64,000 bases of DNA from positions 248,001 through 312,000 of the forward strand of contig JAGWMG010000003.1 in assembly GCA_028871795.1 (NCBI GenBank), in the 5' to 3' direction. Below, piece by piece: positions 34,153 through 42,515 of this stretch. The number at the start of each line of letters is the position of its first letter. The stretch's first letter is position 1. This stretch comes from Alphaproteobacteria bacterium. Lineage in GTDB: Bacteria > Pseudomonadota > Alphaproteobacteria > Micropepsales > Micropepsaceae. Position numbers and translations under genes: made by a program. Under the pieces are notes generated by a model. The model had not been told where the DNA came from and ran no database searches. It saw nothing but the letters and a program-made list of their open reading frames with translations.

Positions 34153-35196
34153 TCAACAGCACTTGATGGGCGCCGCACCGCCCTCGACACTGGGGCTAGG
34201 TGCGCAATCGAACAATCCATAATGAACAGACCGATCGCCGATGACCTGGAAATGCGGCGCGTAGCGGGTTTGTGCAACCATGTCCGCGGTGTTGCCGCAC
34301 ACGGCCATCGCCTTGCCAGCCTCGAATCGATGATGGTCATCCAGATCGAATGCGTGGGGCGTTGCCCGAATGGTGCCTCGATAGATCGCGACTTGGCCGT
34401 AATCCTCGCAGCGGTCCTCCAAGTCCAACTTGAATGCGCGGATTGTGACCGAATGAAAGCCGACAAACCCTACCCGGTTCTCGATGTCGGGATTGTTGAT
34501 CGCCACGCGGCGGCGCTCGATGGTCCGGCTGTCGCAGCAGCCAACTTCCGCCATGAGGCGGCGGAAATCTTCCCAATAAAGCGCTCCACCGAGACATTCG
34601 CCGAGAAGGACCGGATCGGTTGCCAATTCGCTGGGGATGCGCCGGTCCGCAAACACATCGGAAAAATAGAGTTCTCCCCCGGGTCTCAGGACCCGAAATA
34701 TCTCGCGAAACACACTTTTTTTGTCAGGAGAAAGATTGAGCACGCAATTCGATACAACGACGTCCACACTGTCATCGGCAATACGTGTCGTGTTCAGATC
34801 TTCAATGTAACCCTGGCGGAATTCCACATTGGCAAAACCGAATTTCTTGGCGTGGTAGTCGCGATGCTTGCGGGCGACAGCAAGCTGCGCCTCAGTCATA
34901 TCGACGCCAATTACGCTTCCCTCGGGTCCCACCAACTGGGAAAGGACATAGCAATCGCGTCCTGCGCCGCAGCCTAGATCGAGAACACGCGCACCCTCAA
35001 GCATGTGTGGGATGGGAGAACCACATCCGTAGAATCGCGCCTTCACTTCTTCATGAACGTTGCCGAGCGCTTCGGCAATATGCGGCGCCGGCGCGCTTCC
35101 GATACAGCACGCCGACGTTTGAAGATCGGCGGAGGATTTCAAAATTTCCCCATAGTACTGCTGAACGGCTTCCAGAGACCGGCGATGTTCTGTCAT
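34153..35196 (-). CDS. arsM: Arsenite S-adenosylmethionine methyltransferase
   Basis: A 347-residue class I methyltransferase. SAM motif VLDLGCGAGRDCYVLSQLVG at 71-90, As(III)-binding cysteines in TSACC (30, 31), GCGSP (58), SNCVLN and GECLGGALYW, and the C-terminal segment CEDYGQVAIYRGTI are characteristic of bacterial ArsM. It methylates As(III) and supplies the methylated precursor for arsenosugars or volatilisation. ATG 35196 follows GGAAG; a GTG at 35220 is an alternative. It lies 30 bases after the radical SAM gene. Confidence 0.9.
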   Translation of the reverse strand: MTEHRRSLEAVQQYYGEILKSSADLQTSACCIGSAPAPHIAEALGNVHEEVKARFYGCGSPIPHMLEGARVLDLGCGAGRDCYVLSQLVGPEGSVIGVDMTEAQLAVARKHRDYHAKKFGFANVEFRQGYIEDLNTTRIADDSVDVVVSNCVLNLSPDKKSVFREIFRVLRPGGELYFSDVFADRRIPSELATDPVLLGECLGGALYWEDFRRLMAEVGCCDSRTIERRRVAINNPDIENRVGFVGFHSVTIRAFKLDLEDRCEDYGQVAIYRGTIRATPHAFDLDDHHRFEAGKAMAVCGNTADMVAQTRYAPHFQVIGDRSVHYGLFDCAPSPSVEGGAAPIKCC

Positions 35197-35226
35197 GGTA
35201 TCGATCTTCCAATTTTTCACGTCAGA

Positions 35227-36186
35227 CTATTGACTGCACGATGCGCCGCCTAAGACGCAGAACTTGGCACAATGGGGATGGTTCAGACGTACCAACCGGT
35301 TTGCCTCGGCGAGCGTGCTGCCCAACTCGAATTGGTCGTCATACGGAAGTAGCGTGCAGGATACAACGACCGGGTGATCGCCACCTTTTCGCTTGATCAC
35401 CATCCGCGATGTCGCGCACATCACATCCGAAGGTTTCTTTCCAAGAATCTCCCAGCAGTGCTCGGTGATTTCCGGCACGTCGACTGTAGCGTTCATTTCC
35501 GGAAACAACACGAAGCGATGAGGGTCCCACGCGTCTACTTCAATTTGCTCCTTGGAAAAGAGTGCCGCAAATCCGTTTCGCAGCGCTTGTTCGTCATTGG
35601 AATCGAGCATGCGCGCCGCCACTGCAATGTTGAAGCCGTTGTCGGAGAGCCATTTCAGCCCTTCGATCGCCGGCGCCCACGTGCGAGCTCCGCGCACACG
35701 TTCATGGGTCTCTGCGCCAAAGTGGTCGAGTGAGACGCGTAACACGAGTTGCCGGGGATAATTGGCGCGCAGCTCAAGCAATGCGTTTTTATGGTGTTGC
35801 ATTGGCAGCATGGCGTTCGTCAACACAAGCACACGGTAGCCTGAGTTGAGCGCGTCCATGAGCATGGCGATGATGTTGGGATTCATGAATGGCTCGCCGC
35901 CGGTGAATCCAATCTCCTCAATACCCTTGTGGTCACGTTCGGCTTCAGTGATGAATTTTCGGACGTCGCCGGAAGTCAAATACGACAGTTGGTCATTGCG
36001 GGAGCTTGATTCGATATAACATCCTTGGCACGCCAAGTTGCAGAGCGTACCGGTGTTGAACCACAAGATCTTGAGGCCTTGTGGAGCGACGACGGCCCGC
36101 GGCTCGCCTTTCGCAGTCCAATAGGGGTCTTTGAACTTGCCACAGCCGCCCACATTCCGATTGGCAATTCTAGAACATACATCCAT
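35227..36186 (-). CDS. Radical SAM enzyme linked to ArsM
   Basis: About 319 residues. NTGTLCNLACQGCYIES carries the CX3CX2C cluster motif (Cys49, 53, 56), followed by EIGFTGGEPFMNPN for SAM binding. The C-terminus has more cysteines (CTLLPYD, HPHCAKFCVLGGASC), suggesting an auxiliary Fe-S cluster. It is not the classical ArsS (which has a DUF3641 half). Position as first gene of the ArsM operon suggests it adds the adenosyl-derived moiety or modifies a partner; this is inference. A GTG at 36207 is an alternative start. Confidence 0.8.
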   Translation of the reverse strand: MDVCSRIANRNVGGCGKFKDPYWTAKGEPRAVVAPQGLKILWFNTGTLCNLACQGCYIESSSRNDQLSYLTSGDVRKFITEAERDHKGIEEIGFTGGEPFMNPNIIAMLMDALNSGYRVLVLTNAMLPMQHHKNALLELRANYPRQLVLRVSLDHFGAETHERVRGARTWAPAIEGLKWLSDNGFNIAVAARMLDSNDEQALRNGFAALFSKEQIEVDAWDPHRFVLFPEMNATVDVPEITEHCWEILGKKPSDVMCATSRMVIKRKGGDHPVVVSCTLLPYDDQFELGSTLAEANRLVRLNHPHCAKFCVLGGASCSQ

Positions 36187-36494
36187 CACAAATGCGCCAT
36201 CCCACACAAAGCATTGGCCGTATTGGTCCTGTCTCGACGCAACCGAACATTATGCTGCTACGTTGTTATTCGCTGGACCAAGGTGGAAAGTTTCATCTTC
36301 CGGCAAAATTTCTGTGTCAGGACACAATAGCAGCATCGGAAGCTGCGGCGCGCAACCGTTATTGGCAACATCAAGGCCAATGTGCAGGCATGTGGCTGCG
36401 CCATACTGGATCAATTCCAAATTACAGGACAGAATTGGGTGCGTGGGATCACAGCCCATGATAAGGGCAAATTTATCTGCATGAGGTCGTGTCC

Positions 36495-37040
36495 ATGACT
36501 TTCTTGAAGAATCTCTCTGACGACGCGTCACTTCTCGATGTGTTTCGCGCCTATCCGGCCACGGCGCGACCGCTAATCGAGTACCACGAGGCGTTGATGC
36601 GCGGAGAATCTCCGCTCAGTGTAGGTGAACGCGAACTTATCGCAGCCTATGTCTCGGGTCTGAATGCCTGCGCCTACTGCCACAGGGTCCATACCGTGAC
36701 CGCGGAAGCTTTTGGCATCGAAGAAGGCGCGCTTCAAGCGTTGCTCGATAATGTGGATACGGCTCCAGTCGATGACAGGATGAAGACCCTTCTGCGATAT
36801 GTGAACAAGTTGACACGGCTGCCTGCCCGCCTCACGAGCGCCGACGCCGAGGCGGTTTATGCCGCCGGCTGGAACGACCAGGCTTTGCACGACACCATAT
36901 CGGTATGCGCCTTATTCAATTTCATGAATCGCCTCGTCGAGGGCATCGGGGTTACGGCCGATGCGAACTATTTCCAGTTATCCGGCAAGCGTCTGTACCA
37001 AAATGGCTATGCTGGGCTCCTCAAGCTTCTGGAGACGTAA
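36495..37040 (+). CDS. Carboxymuconolactone decarboxylase/AhpD-like peroxidase-related protein
   Basis: A 181-residue all-helical protein. SGLNACAYCHRVHTVTAEAFG carries the CxxC-x3-H active site of AhpD-type alkylhydroperoxidases, and a second helical repeat follows. It is divergent from the radical SAM/ArsM operon across about 280 bases. Such peroxidase-related proteins recur in arsenosugar-type clusters, where a thiol-redox role is assumed. An in-frame GTG at 36489 is an alternative start. Confidence 0.75.
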   Translation: MTFLKNLSDDASLLDVFRAYPATARPLIEYHEALMRGESPLSVGERELIAAYVSGLNACAYCHRVHTVTAEAFGIEEGALQALLDNVDTAPVDDRMKTLLRYVNKLTRLPARLTSADAEAVYAAGWNDQALHDTISVCALFNFMNRLVEGIGVTADANYFQLSGKRLYQNGYAGLLKLLET

Positions 37041-37059
37041 AGACGAACGCAGCCTCGGT

Positions 37060-38478
37060 TCAATGCAGCGATTTCACGAAACGCTGGATGTCCGGCGACT
37101 GCTGCACCAATGTCGCCGCGAGTGCCTCAAGGTCGTCTACATCCTTTCCAGGCAAAGACAGCGCAGTAGGTATGCTATTGAACCGTCCTCTCTCTCCTGG
37201 GTCCTTGATATCGTCGAACGTCAAAGTGGCAAAATCCACAGTTACCCTTGGAAGGCCCGGCTTACGGCGCGCATTGATCCGATCGGCCCACATCTGGAAG
37301 CCATTTTTTGCCAGAGAAACGGTTTCGGTGCTCAATATATCCACGGATGCATCGAATGACGAGACAAGCATCTCGGGAATTGAAGGATCCGTGCCGTCGC
37401 GCGACCAATCGAATTCGTTGTAGACTTGGGCGTTTGCGACGATCACGAGCACCTTCGTCACACGGTCCAATGCCTGTGGTGTGAATGCACCGGCCATGTC
37501 CTCGACATTGCCGTAATGGGCAACCGGACTCATCATCGAACCTCTCACTCCGAGATTATCGGTTATCCCTCCATCGAGCAGCCGGACGACCGGCATCCGC
37601 TTCGGATAGAAATAGCGGTCGAGAGCCCTTGCCACCTGGTGCTCGCGTGTATAGGACTCGTCCGCTGCTAGTTCGTAAGGCACCCAGGAGTTTCGTCGCT
37701 CAGTGCAGTCCGAGTCGTAATTTCTGACTGCGATGGGGGCGAATATGGCAGGAACCGCCGAAGATGCCATAACGGCGTTCGCCACTGGGTAGCTATTGAG
37801 ATTCGAACACAAGAAATCGAATTGCTGCTGAATGAAGGAAAACGTCAACGCATTGTTGATGTCGCTTGCGTTGATAATAACGAACGGACGTTGGTCCAGC
37901 GACATATCGGAAAACGTCTTGTGATCGAAAACGTTGTCGTCGAGCCATTTGGCTGCCAAGTCGCCGCGGTTATAGTTTGGACGCATCAGGGAGCCGTCGT
38001 TCAGCGGATCAAGCAATTCGCTTAACATGCCTGCTTCGACATCACGTTTCAGGACCTTCTCTTCGAAATCGTCGAAGATGCGGCTTCCGAACAAGCCATA
38101 ATAGGCGGCTGTGTAGCTGCCGCCCGATACCGATGAAATCACGTCCACTTGATCCAGGAGCGCTCCGCTTCGACCGTCGACGGTAATCTTGGTGTCTCGC
38201 AGAGCCTTCAAGACCCCGTAGGAGAAAGCCGCTGCCCGGGTGCCACCGCCGGAGAACGCGAGAACAACAAATACATTCTGCGCGTTATCGCGCGGCAGAC
38301 GGCTTTTAAAATCGTAACGTGGCGCCGTGTCTGTTTCTATGAGCGGCGCGTTCCAGGTTCGGGTTGCACACCCGGACAGCGAGGCCGCAATCAGGACGGC
38401 AGGTACATAGTGAAGAAGCGTTCGGAGAACTTTTCCGCTGCAGCGCAGACAAATCGAAATGGGGTTTATGGCGCCCAT
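37060..38478 (-). CDS. Patatin-like phospholipase, lipoprotein
   Basis: About 472 residues. A signal peptide ending in SLSGC (lipobox) predicts a lipid-anchored periplasmic or outer-membrane protein. The patatin domain shows the oxyanion loop FSGGGTRAAAFSYG, nucleophile elbow SSVSGGS, and catalytic Asp in LLDGGITDNLG. Ser-Asp lipases of this class cut membrane phospholipids. It lies about 80 bases after the DoxX gene on the same strand, so it may be read from the bufferin operon promoter. Several upstream ATGs are in frame; 38478 gives the best signal peptide. Confidence 0.75.
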   Translation of the reverse strand: MGAINPISICLRCSGKVLRTLLHYVPAVLIAASLSGCATRTWNAPLIETDTAPRYDFKSRLPRDNAQNVFVVLAFSGGGTRAAAFSYGVLKALRDTKITVDGRSGALLDQVDVISSVSGGSYTAAYYGLFGSRIFDDFEEKVLKRDVEAGMLSELLDPLNDGSLMRPNYNRGDLAAKWLDDNVFDHKTFSDMSLDQRPFVIINASDINNALTFSFIQQQFDFLCSNLNSYPVANAVMASSAVPAIFAPIAVRNYDSDCTERRNSWVPYELAADESYTREHQVARALDRYFYPKRMPVVRLLDGGITDNLGVRGSMMSPVAHYGNVEDMAGAFTPQALDRVTKVLVIVANAQVYNEFDWSRDGTDPSIPEMLVSSFDASVDILSTETVSLAKNGFQMWADRINARRKPGLPRVTVDFATLTFDDIKDPGERGRFNSIPTALSLPGKDVDDLEALAATLVQQSPDIQRFVKSLH

Positions 38479-38559
38479 GGAATTGCACGTCTCATTCGCA
38501 CCCTTGGTTGGGTACAATAGCGCGGCCACTCAGTTCGAAGGGTGTGTGCTTACCACAAC

Positions 38560-39045
38560 TCAGGAGGAAAGTCTTCGCCGGATCAGGTGATCGAGCGACA
38601 ATGCACCCGGCCCGCGGAAAATGATGAAGGCAAGCGCCGTCGCCCAGCCAAGATGGGTTTCCCAGGCGTCCGGATAGACGAACATCTCGATCACTGTTGT
38701 CATGCCCAGAAGCGCGGCCGCGCTGAGTCGTGAAGCGAGTCCGAGAACCAGCAACACCGGGAAGAAAGTCTCGGAGTAAGCAGCGATGTGCGCGGCGATA
38801 GGCGCCGGAATGACCGGTATCTTGTATTCGTACTGGAATAGATAGTAGGTGCTGAGCTTGAGCGTCAGAAAACCGTCCACCTTTGTGCGTCCCGAGAGAA
38901 AAAACGTCACAGCTATGAAAATGCGCGCCGGCGTCGCCAGCAGAGTGTCGTAGGAGACGCGCTCCAGCCAACCAATGACAGTATGTCCTGTCGCAGCGAG
39001 TCCCGACATGGGCTTTGCGTCTCCAACCGATTGCTCGACTGTCAT
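38560..39045 (-). CDS. DoxX-family membrane protein of the bufferin operon
   Basis: A 161-residue protein with four hydrophobic helices in DoxX layout: LLATPARIFIAVTFFLSGRTKVDGFLTLK, AYSETFFPVLLVLGLASRLSAAALLGMTTVIEMFVYPDAWETHLGW, then ALAFIIFRGPGALSLDHL. DoxX proteins close many BufABC operons and are thought to handle electrons for the redox step. ATG 39045 overlaps the BufC stop (ATGA). Confidence 0.8.
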   Translation of the reverse strand: MTVEQSVGDAKPMSGLAATGHTVIGWLERVSYDTLLATPARIFIAVTFFLSGRTKVDGFLTLKLSTYYLFQYEYKIPVIPAPIAAHIAAYSETFFPVLLVLGLASRLSAAALLGMTTVIEMFVYPDAWETHLGWATALAFIIFRGPGALSLDHLIRRRLSS

Positions 39046-39824
39046 AGAGGTCGATCCTTTCCAGAGGTGCCGACGAAGGTTCCTGTGTCGGCCAGTGTCG
39101 CAAAATGTGTTTGAAAATCGAAGTCCGGATCGGCCCATTCGGCTTCCCGCCGGGCTTCGGCCCGGGAGGCGCCGCCATCGAATGCCAGCAACATCGCGTA
39201 GGCGCCAAGGTGCAGGCGGCGAACTTCGACCTCGCGTGCAGGGCGGATAACCAGAAGATATTCGCGCAGCTGCGGCAGGGTCACATTGTCGAAAGACGCT
39301 TCATTACGATTGAGTTCCCAGATGCGGGAGACTTGGAATGGCGAGGTCATCAAACGCGCGGACGGATGAAGGGGCAGCCGGACGTCATCGCCGCCCACTA
39401 TGGCCGCGGCGCGGCCGAGAGGACTTGCGTCTCTGGCATGGTAAGCCTCCAGGTAAGCGAACTCCAGCCTAGCCACATCTGCGAGATATGGAATGCCGGC
39501 GGTGGGCGGAAGCGCTGCGAGGAAACCGGGAAACTCAGCGCCATAGGTGAGAAGCGTGGCAATCTTCGGCGACGTTTTGGCAATGTATTCGACTGCCGCA
39601 AAGCGAAAGAACTCCTCGCCGACGAGACGCTCAACGGCCGGGAATGTATCGCGCAGCGCATCGACGAGGCGTGCGTAGACGTTGTTCTTGTATATTGTAA
39701 AGCGCCTATCGGCTCGCGATTCTCCAGGCAGGAGCAGCTTGCGCAATGCCTCCGGAACATTTGGGCCGGGCGTCGCCGTCAGATAACCGGCCATCGCGGT
39801 CTGAAACTCACGCAACGTCGACAT
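39042..39824 (-). CDS. bufC: DUF2063 partner of the MNIO enzyme (BufC)
   Basis: A 260-residue protein of the DUF2063/HvfC family: LREFQTAMAGYL at the start, FTIYKNNVYARLVDALRDTFPAVERLVGEEFF in the first domain, and YLADVARLEFAYLEAYHARDA in the second. DUF2063 proteins recognise the precursor leader and present it to the DUF692 oxidase. The gene overlaps the oxidase gene by 17 bases and DoxX by four, so the three are made in fixed proportion. Confidence 0.85.
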   Translation of the reverse strand: MSTLREFQTAMAGYLTATPGPNVPEALRKLLLPGESRADRRFTIYKNNVYARLVDALRDTFPAVERLVGEEFFRFAAVEYIAKTSPKIATLLTYGAEFPGFLAALPPTAGIPYLADVARLEFAYLEAYHARDASPLGRAAAIVGGDDVRLPLHPSARLMTSPFQVSRIWELNRNEASFDNVTLPQLREYLLVIRPAREVEVRRLHLGAYAMLLAFDGGASRAEARREAEWADPDFDFQTHFATLADTGTFVGTSGKDRPL

Positions 39825-40689
39825 AGGCGTCTCCTGCTTGCGTAGCCAGTTCGTTGGCGCGGTTGGCTTCTTCCAGCAAGACGGCTAGTTCCGGCACATC
39901 CGTGTCCCATTCGATCAAAGTGGGCCTCGCACCGATGCGAGCGATCGTTTCCTGGTAGAGATTCCACACGTCCGGGCTCACGCGGCTACCGTGATCGTCA
40001 ATCCGGACCTCAAATTCGTCTTCCTTGATGACAGAATGCCCGGCAAGATGGATTTCGTGAACAAGATTGCCGGGAATTCGCGTCAGCCAGATGCAAGGAT
40101 CAAACCCATGATTGCAGGCGCTGACATAGACATTGTTGATGTCGATCAGTAGGCCGCAACCCGACCGGTGAGCTGCCTGCGCCATGAATTCGGGTTCTGG
40201 AATTTCCGACTGCCGGAATGAAATGTAGGTTGACGGGTTCTCCACGAGAATTGTGCGCCCCAAAGTATTTTGCATTTCGTCGATGTGTTCGCAAACTAGC
40301 TTCAGCGACTCGTTTGTATATGGAATCGGCAGAAGATCGTGCAGCGAAATGCCGTCAAACCGCGACCACGCGATATGTTCCGACACCAGCGCGGGCTCGT
40401 AGCGTTCGATGAGCGAACGCCAACGCGAGAGGTGGCCGCGATCGAGCGGTTCCGCTCCAGCCAACGACATGCCGACACCATGGAATGAAAGTGGATAGGT
40501 GCCAGCAATGACTTCCAGATACGCATGCGGCGGCCCGCCCGCCCCCATATAGTTTTCCGGATGCACTTCCACGAAGGCAAGGGCAGGCTTTGTTCTCAAT
40601 AGATCGCGATAATGCGCCGGTTTAACCCCGATTCCCGCGCGTGCGGGAACCGGGGCGATGCCATCACAGCTGGGGGACCGTGAACGCAT
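39808..40689 (-). CDS. bufB: MNIO (DUF692) multinuclear iron oxidase, BufB
   Basis: A 293-residue TIM-barrel enzyme. Metal-ligand candidates are visible: VHPENYMG, SFHGVGMS, SEHIAWS, LVENPSTY, LIDINNVYVSA, HEIHLAGH, IDDHG and IEWDTD. These enzymes oxidise cysteines of a ribosomal peptide (in bufferins to thiooxazole-type groups) so that it binds copper. Located between its peptide BufA1 and partner BufC. ATG 40689 is the only good start; the first 20 codons lie within a strong hairpin (40626-40655). Confidence 0.9.
   Translation of the reverse strand: MRSRSPSCDGIAPVPARAGIGVKPAHYRDLLRTKPALAFVEVHPENYMGAGGPPHAYLEVIAGTYPLSFHGVGMSLAGAEPLDRGHLSRWRSLIERYEPALVSEHIAWSRFDGISLHDLLPIPYTNESLKLVCEHIDEMQNTLGRTILVENPSTYISFRQSEIPEPEFMAQAAHRSGCGLLIDINNVYVSACNHGFDPCIWLTRIPGNLVHEIHLAGHSVIKEDEFEVRIDDHGSRVSPDVWNLYQETIARIGARPTLIEWDTDVPELAVLLEEANRANELATQAGDAYVDVA
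40626..40655 (-). promoter_or_regulatory. Strong hairpin in the bufB translation-initiation region
   Basis: Arms CCCCGGTTCCCGC and GCGGGAATCGGGG (minus strand) pair over 13 positions with one G-U, closing a four-base loop, from codon 11 of bufB onward. No U-tract follows, so it is not a classical terminator. It could pause ribosomes or protect upstream bufA1 mRNA and so lower enzyme relative to peptide; it could also be a by-product of coding Pro-Ala-Arg-Ala-Gly. Confidence 0.4.
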
Positions 40690-40701
40690 CTATTGGATCC
40701 G

Positions 40702-41022
40702 TCAAACCGGCAGATGCGAATTCGAATCTTGTAGAGAACCATGCCCGAAAGGTGTCTTGATTTTCTCGCAGGTGCCCTTCGGTACGAGCTTCCAGGAATT
40801 CGACTGGTAATCGATCTTGGAGGTGCCGGCACAGGTCGTTCCCGGGCCAGCCTTGCAGTCGTTGTGGGCCGCCAGAGCGACCCCGTAACACTTCTCCATC
40901 GACGCCATTTGGTCCGGCGATATCTGGAGAGGAGCCGCGGCTGCCGTCGAGAGGTATCCGACCGTCGCCACAACGGCCCCCGCGGCCGCGAGGGAGGAAC
41001 GAATGGCCAAGCGTATGTTCAT
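40702..41022 (-). CDS. bufA1: Bufferin precursor peptide (DUF2282), BufA1
   Basis: A 106-residue periplasmic RiPP precursor. A signal peptide (about 1-30, ending STAAAA) is followed by [28 protein letters not shown] ... [12 protein letters not shown]. The four core cysteines at 45, 56, 64 and 85 match the DUF2282 pattern, in which the MNIO enzyme converts central cysteines for copper binding. ATG 41022 follows AGGAG. It stands second in an operon after the NPCAA-repeat lipoprotein and directly before bufB. Confidence 0.9.
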   Translation of the reverse strand: MNIRLAIRSSLAAAGAVVATVGYLSTAAAAPLQISPDQMASMEKCYGVALAAHNDCKAGPGTTCAGTSKIDYQSNSWKLVPKGTCEKIKTPFGHGSLQDSNSHLPV

Positions 41023-41070
41023 AATAAGCTCCTGTTTTGGGGGTGAACGAGGGTGTAATGTCTTGCCTCG

Positions 41071-41304
41071 CTAGTGAGGCGAGGCCGCGCAGGGATTCTG
41101 GGCCGCACAGGGGTTCTTTTTCGGCGCACATGGATTCTGTGCCGCACAAGGGTTTTTGGCCGCACACGGATTGGCCGTCGCCGCCGCAGGGGCACACGGG
41201 CTGTGCCCATGAACCATATTGTTGATCGACTGGCATGAAGCCAGTGCCGTACCTAGCGTAATCACCGCGCCCAGTGTAAGCGCGGATCGTGTGAACGACT
41301 TCAT
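41071..41304 (-). CDS. Cys-rich NPCAA-repeat lipoprotein heading the bufferin operon
   Basis: A 77-residue protein: signal peptide with lipobox LASC (lipid-Cys24), then SPCAP and repeated NPCAA(K/Q) units with cysteines at 37, 47, 53, 59, 66 and 72, ending in His. ATG 41304 follows GAGGAG. It lies downstream of a GTAACC-N16-CGAA promoter and 49 bases before bufA1. The regular Asn-Pro-Cys units resemble a metal-binding array or a multi-core substrate for the MNIO enzyme. A paralogue lies at 44241-44543 (both begin MKSF..S.LTLG). Function not established. Confidence 0.8.
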   Translation of the reverse strand: MKSFTRSALTLGAVITLGTALASCQSINNMVHGHSPCAPAAATANPCAAKNPCAAQNPCAPKKNPCAAQNPCAASPH

Positions 41305-41343
41305 GCCGGGATCTCCTCGAATACGATTACTTATGTGGATGTA

Positions 41344-41369
41344 TTCGGGTGCACAGTCGGAAAGGTTAC
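41344..41369 (-). promoter_or_regulatory. SigF-type promoter of the bufferin operon
   Basis: On the minus strand GTAACC (41364-41369), exactly 16 nt, then CGAA (41344-41347), about 40 bases before the lipoprotein start. This is the motif recalled for Caulobacter SigF. Two more copies with the same spacing occur at 41541 and 44139. Confidence 0.75.
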
Positions 41370-41540
41370 GTTCTGCCGCCAACCGCGATGGCCTCAGCGG
41401 CGCGAATTCCAAATGACGCGGGCAGGGCCCGATCACTCAAACGAGATCGCGGCCTTTAAGCGATGGTGTGGCATTTACACCCCGCAAAATTCCTCCGAAT
41501 GGAGTGAATCAAATAGAACCGGAACTGTTCCGACTCGCGC

Positions 41541-41566
41541 GTAACCTTTTCGACTCCGTCTTCGCA
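41541..41566 (+). promoter_or_regulatory. SigF-type promoter upstream of sigF (CGCA variant)
   Basis: GTAACC at 41541-41546, 16 nt, then CGCA at 41563-41566 (one mismatch to CGAA). It faces sigF-nrsF at 41931, with a 365 bp leader in between, and suggests autoregulation. Confidence 0.55.
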
Positions 41567-41930
41567 AATAGTTTATGAGGATGGAACGACGACAGCGGAT
41601 TCACCCCACCCGCCCCCAGCCCCCTCCGGGCGGCTCGTGCTGACGTCGGACCATCCTCACAAACCTACAAATCGTCGCACTCGCTGCCCTCAGACCAGAC
41701 GCTTGTGAAGACCGGGCTTCTGGGCGGAACCGGACGAAGCCCATAACGTGACGATGAGGCAGGATGAGGTCTTTGGACTTCGCAAATGTGTTAGAGCGCC
41801 CGTTTCGCGCATTGATAGCGCCGCAACTGTCGGTTACCTTGTCTCTCTTCAGAGCGAACTCACCTACAAGATCGAACCGCGTAGAAGCTTCGATCTCCAC
41901 ATGACGATTGAGTTCTGAGGGAGCACGCTA
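41567..41930 (+). other. 364 bp leader between the SigF-type promoter and sigF
   Basis: Contains a 22-codon frame from ATG 41574 (MRMERRQRIHPTRP...) without a clear ribosome site and a Pro/GC-rich stretch. No known RNA element recognised. If the promoter is real, sigF mRNA has a long untranslated leader. Confidence 0.35.
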
Positions 41931-42515
41931 TTGAGCGCTGGCGATACCGATGCACGCCTTAGCACGCTGATGAAAGCCGCGCAGGCCGGCGATGGCGCCG
42001 CATACGCGCAACTACTGAAGCTTGCAGTGCCAATCATAACACGCGTTGTCAGCTCGCAACATCCCTACGGTCTGGAGATCGATGATATCGTCCAAGATGT
42101 CCTGCTATCTCTCCATTACGTCCGCCACACCTACGACCCGGGGCGGCGGTTTATTCCGTGGCTTGCAACGATCGCCCATCACCGGTTGATAGATGCCCAG
42201 CGGCGGCGCATCCGAATAACCCAGAATGAAGACGCCGTTCCCGAACTCCTTGAAACCTTTTCGGACGATCAAACGAATTGGGAAGTGGCAGGCCAGGGTG
42301 ACCCCGAACTGCTCAAACGGGCGATCGCTGATCTTCCTATTGGACAAAGACACGCCGTCGAGCTGTTGAAACTGCAGGAACTTTCATTGAAGGAGGCTTC
42401 AGCCGTCAGCGGCATATCTGTCGCAGCATTGAAGGTAGCAGCCCACCGGGGAATGAAGGCGCTCCGTGCCCGTCTCACCGGCGAAGCCCCCTCGACGAAA
42501 GAAAAAGCGGAATGA
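41931..42515 (+). CDS. sigF: ECF sigma factor, SigF type
   Basis: A 194-residue sigma factor. Region 2: LEIDDIVQDVLLSLHYVRHTYDPGRRFIPWLATIAHHRLIDAQRRR. Region 4: LPIGQRHAVELLKLQELSLKEASAVSGISVAALKVAAHRGMKALRARL. It starts at TTG 41931 behind GAGGGAG; no ATG is better placed. The gene overlaps the anti-sigma gene by four bases. In Caulobacter the homologous pair answers heavy metals and controls bufferin-type operons, matching the neighbours here. Confidence 0.85.
   Translation: MSAGDTDARLSTLMKAAQAGDGAAYAQLLKLAVPIITRVVSSQHPYGLEIDDIVQDVLLSLHYVRHTYDPGRRFIPWLATIAHHRLIDAQRRRIRITQNEDAVPELLETFSDDQTNWEVAGQGDPELLKRAIADLPIGQRHAVELLKLQELSLKEASAVSGISVAALKVAAHRGMKALRARLTGEAPSTKEKAE

Noticed and set aside
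35227-36186. Calling the radical SAM protein ArsS
   Set aside because: The ArsS N-terminal pattern and DUF3641 half are not present; only the gene neighbourhood matches.
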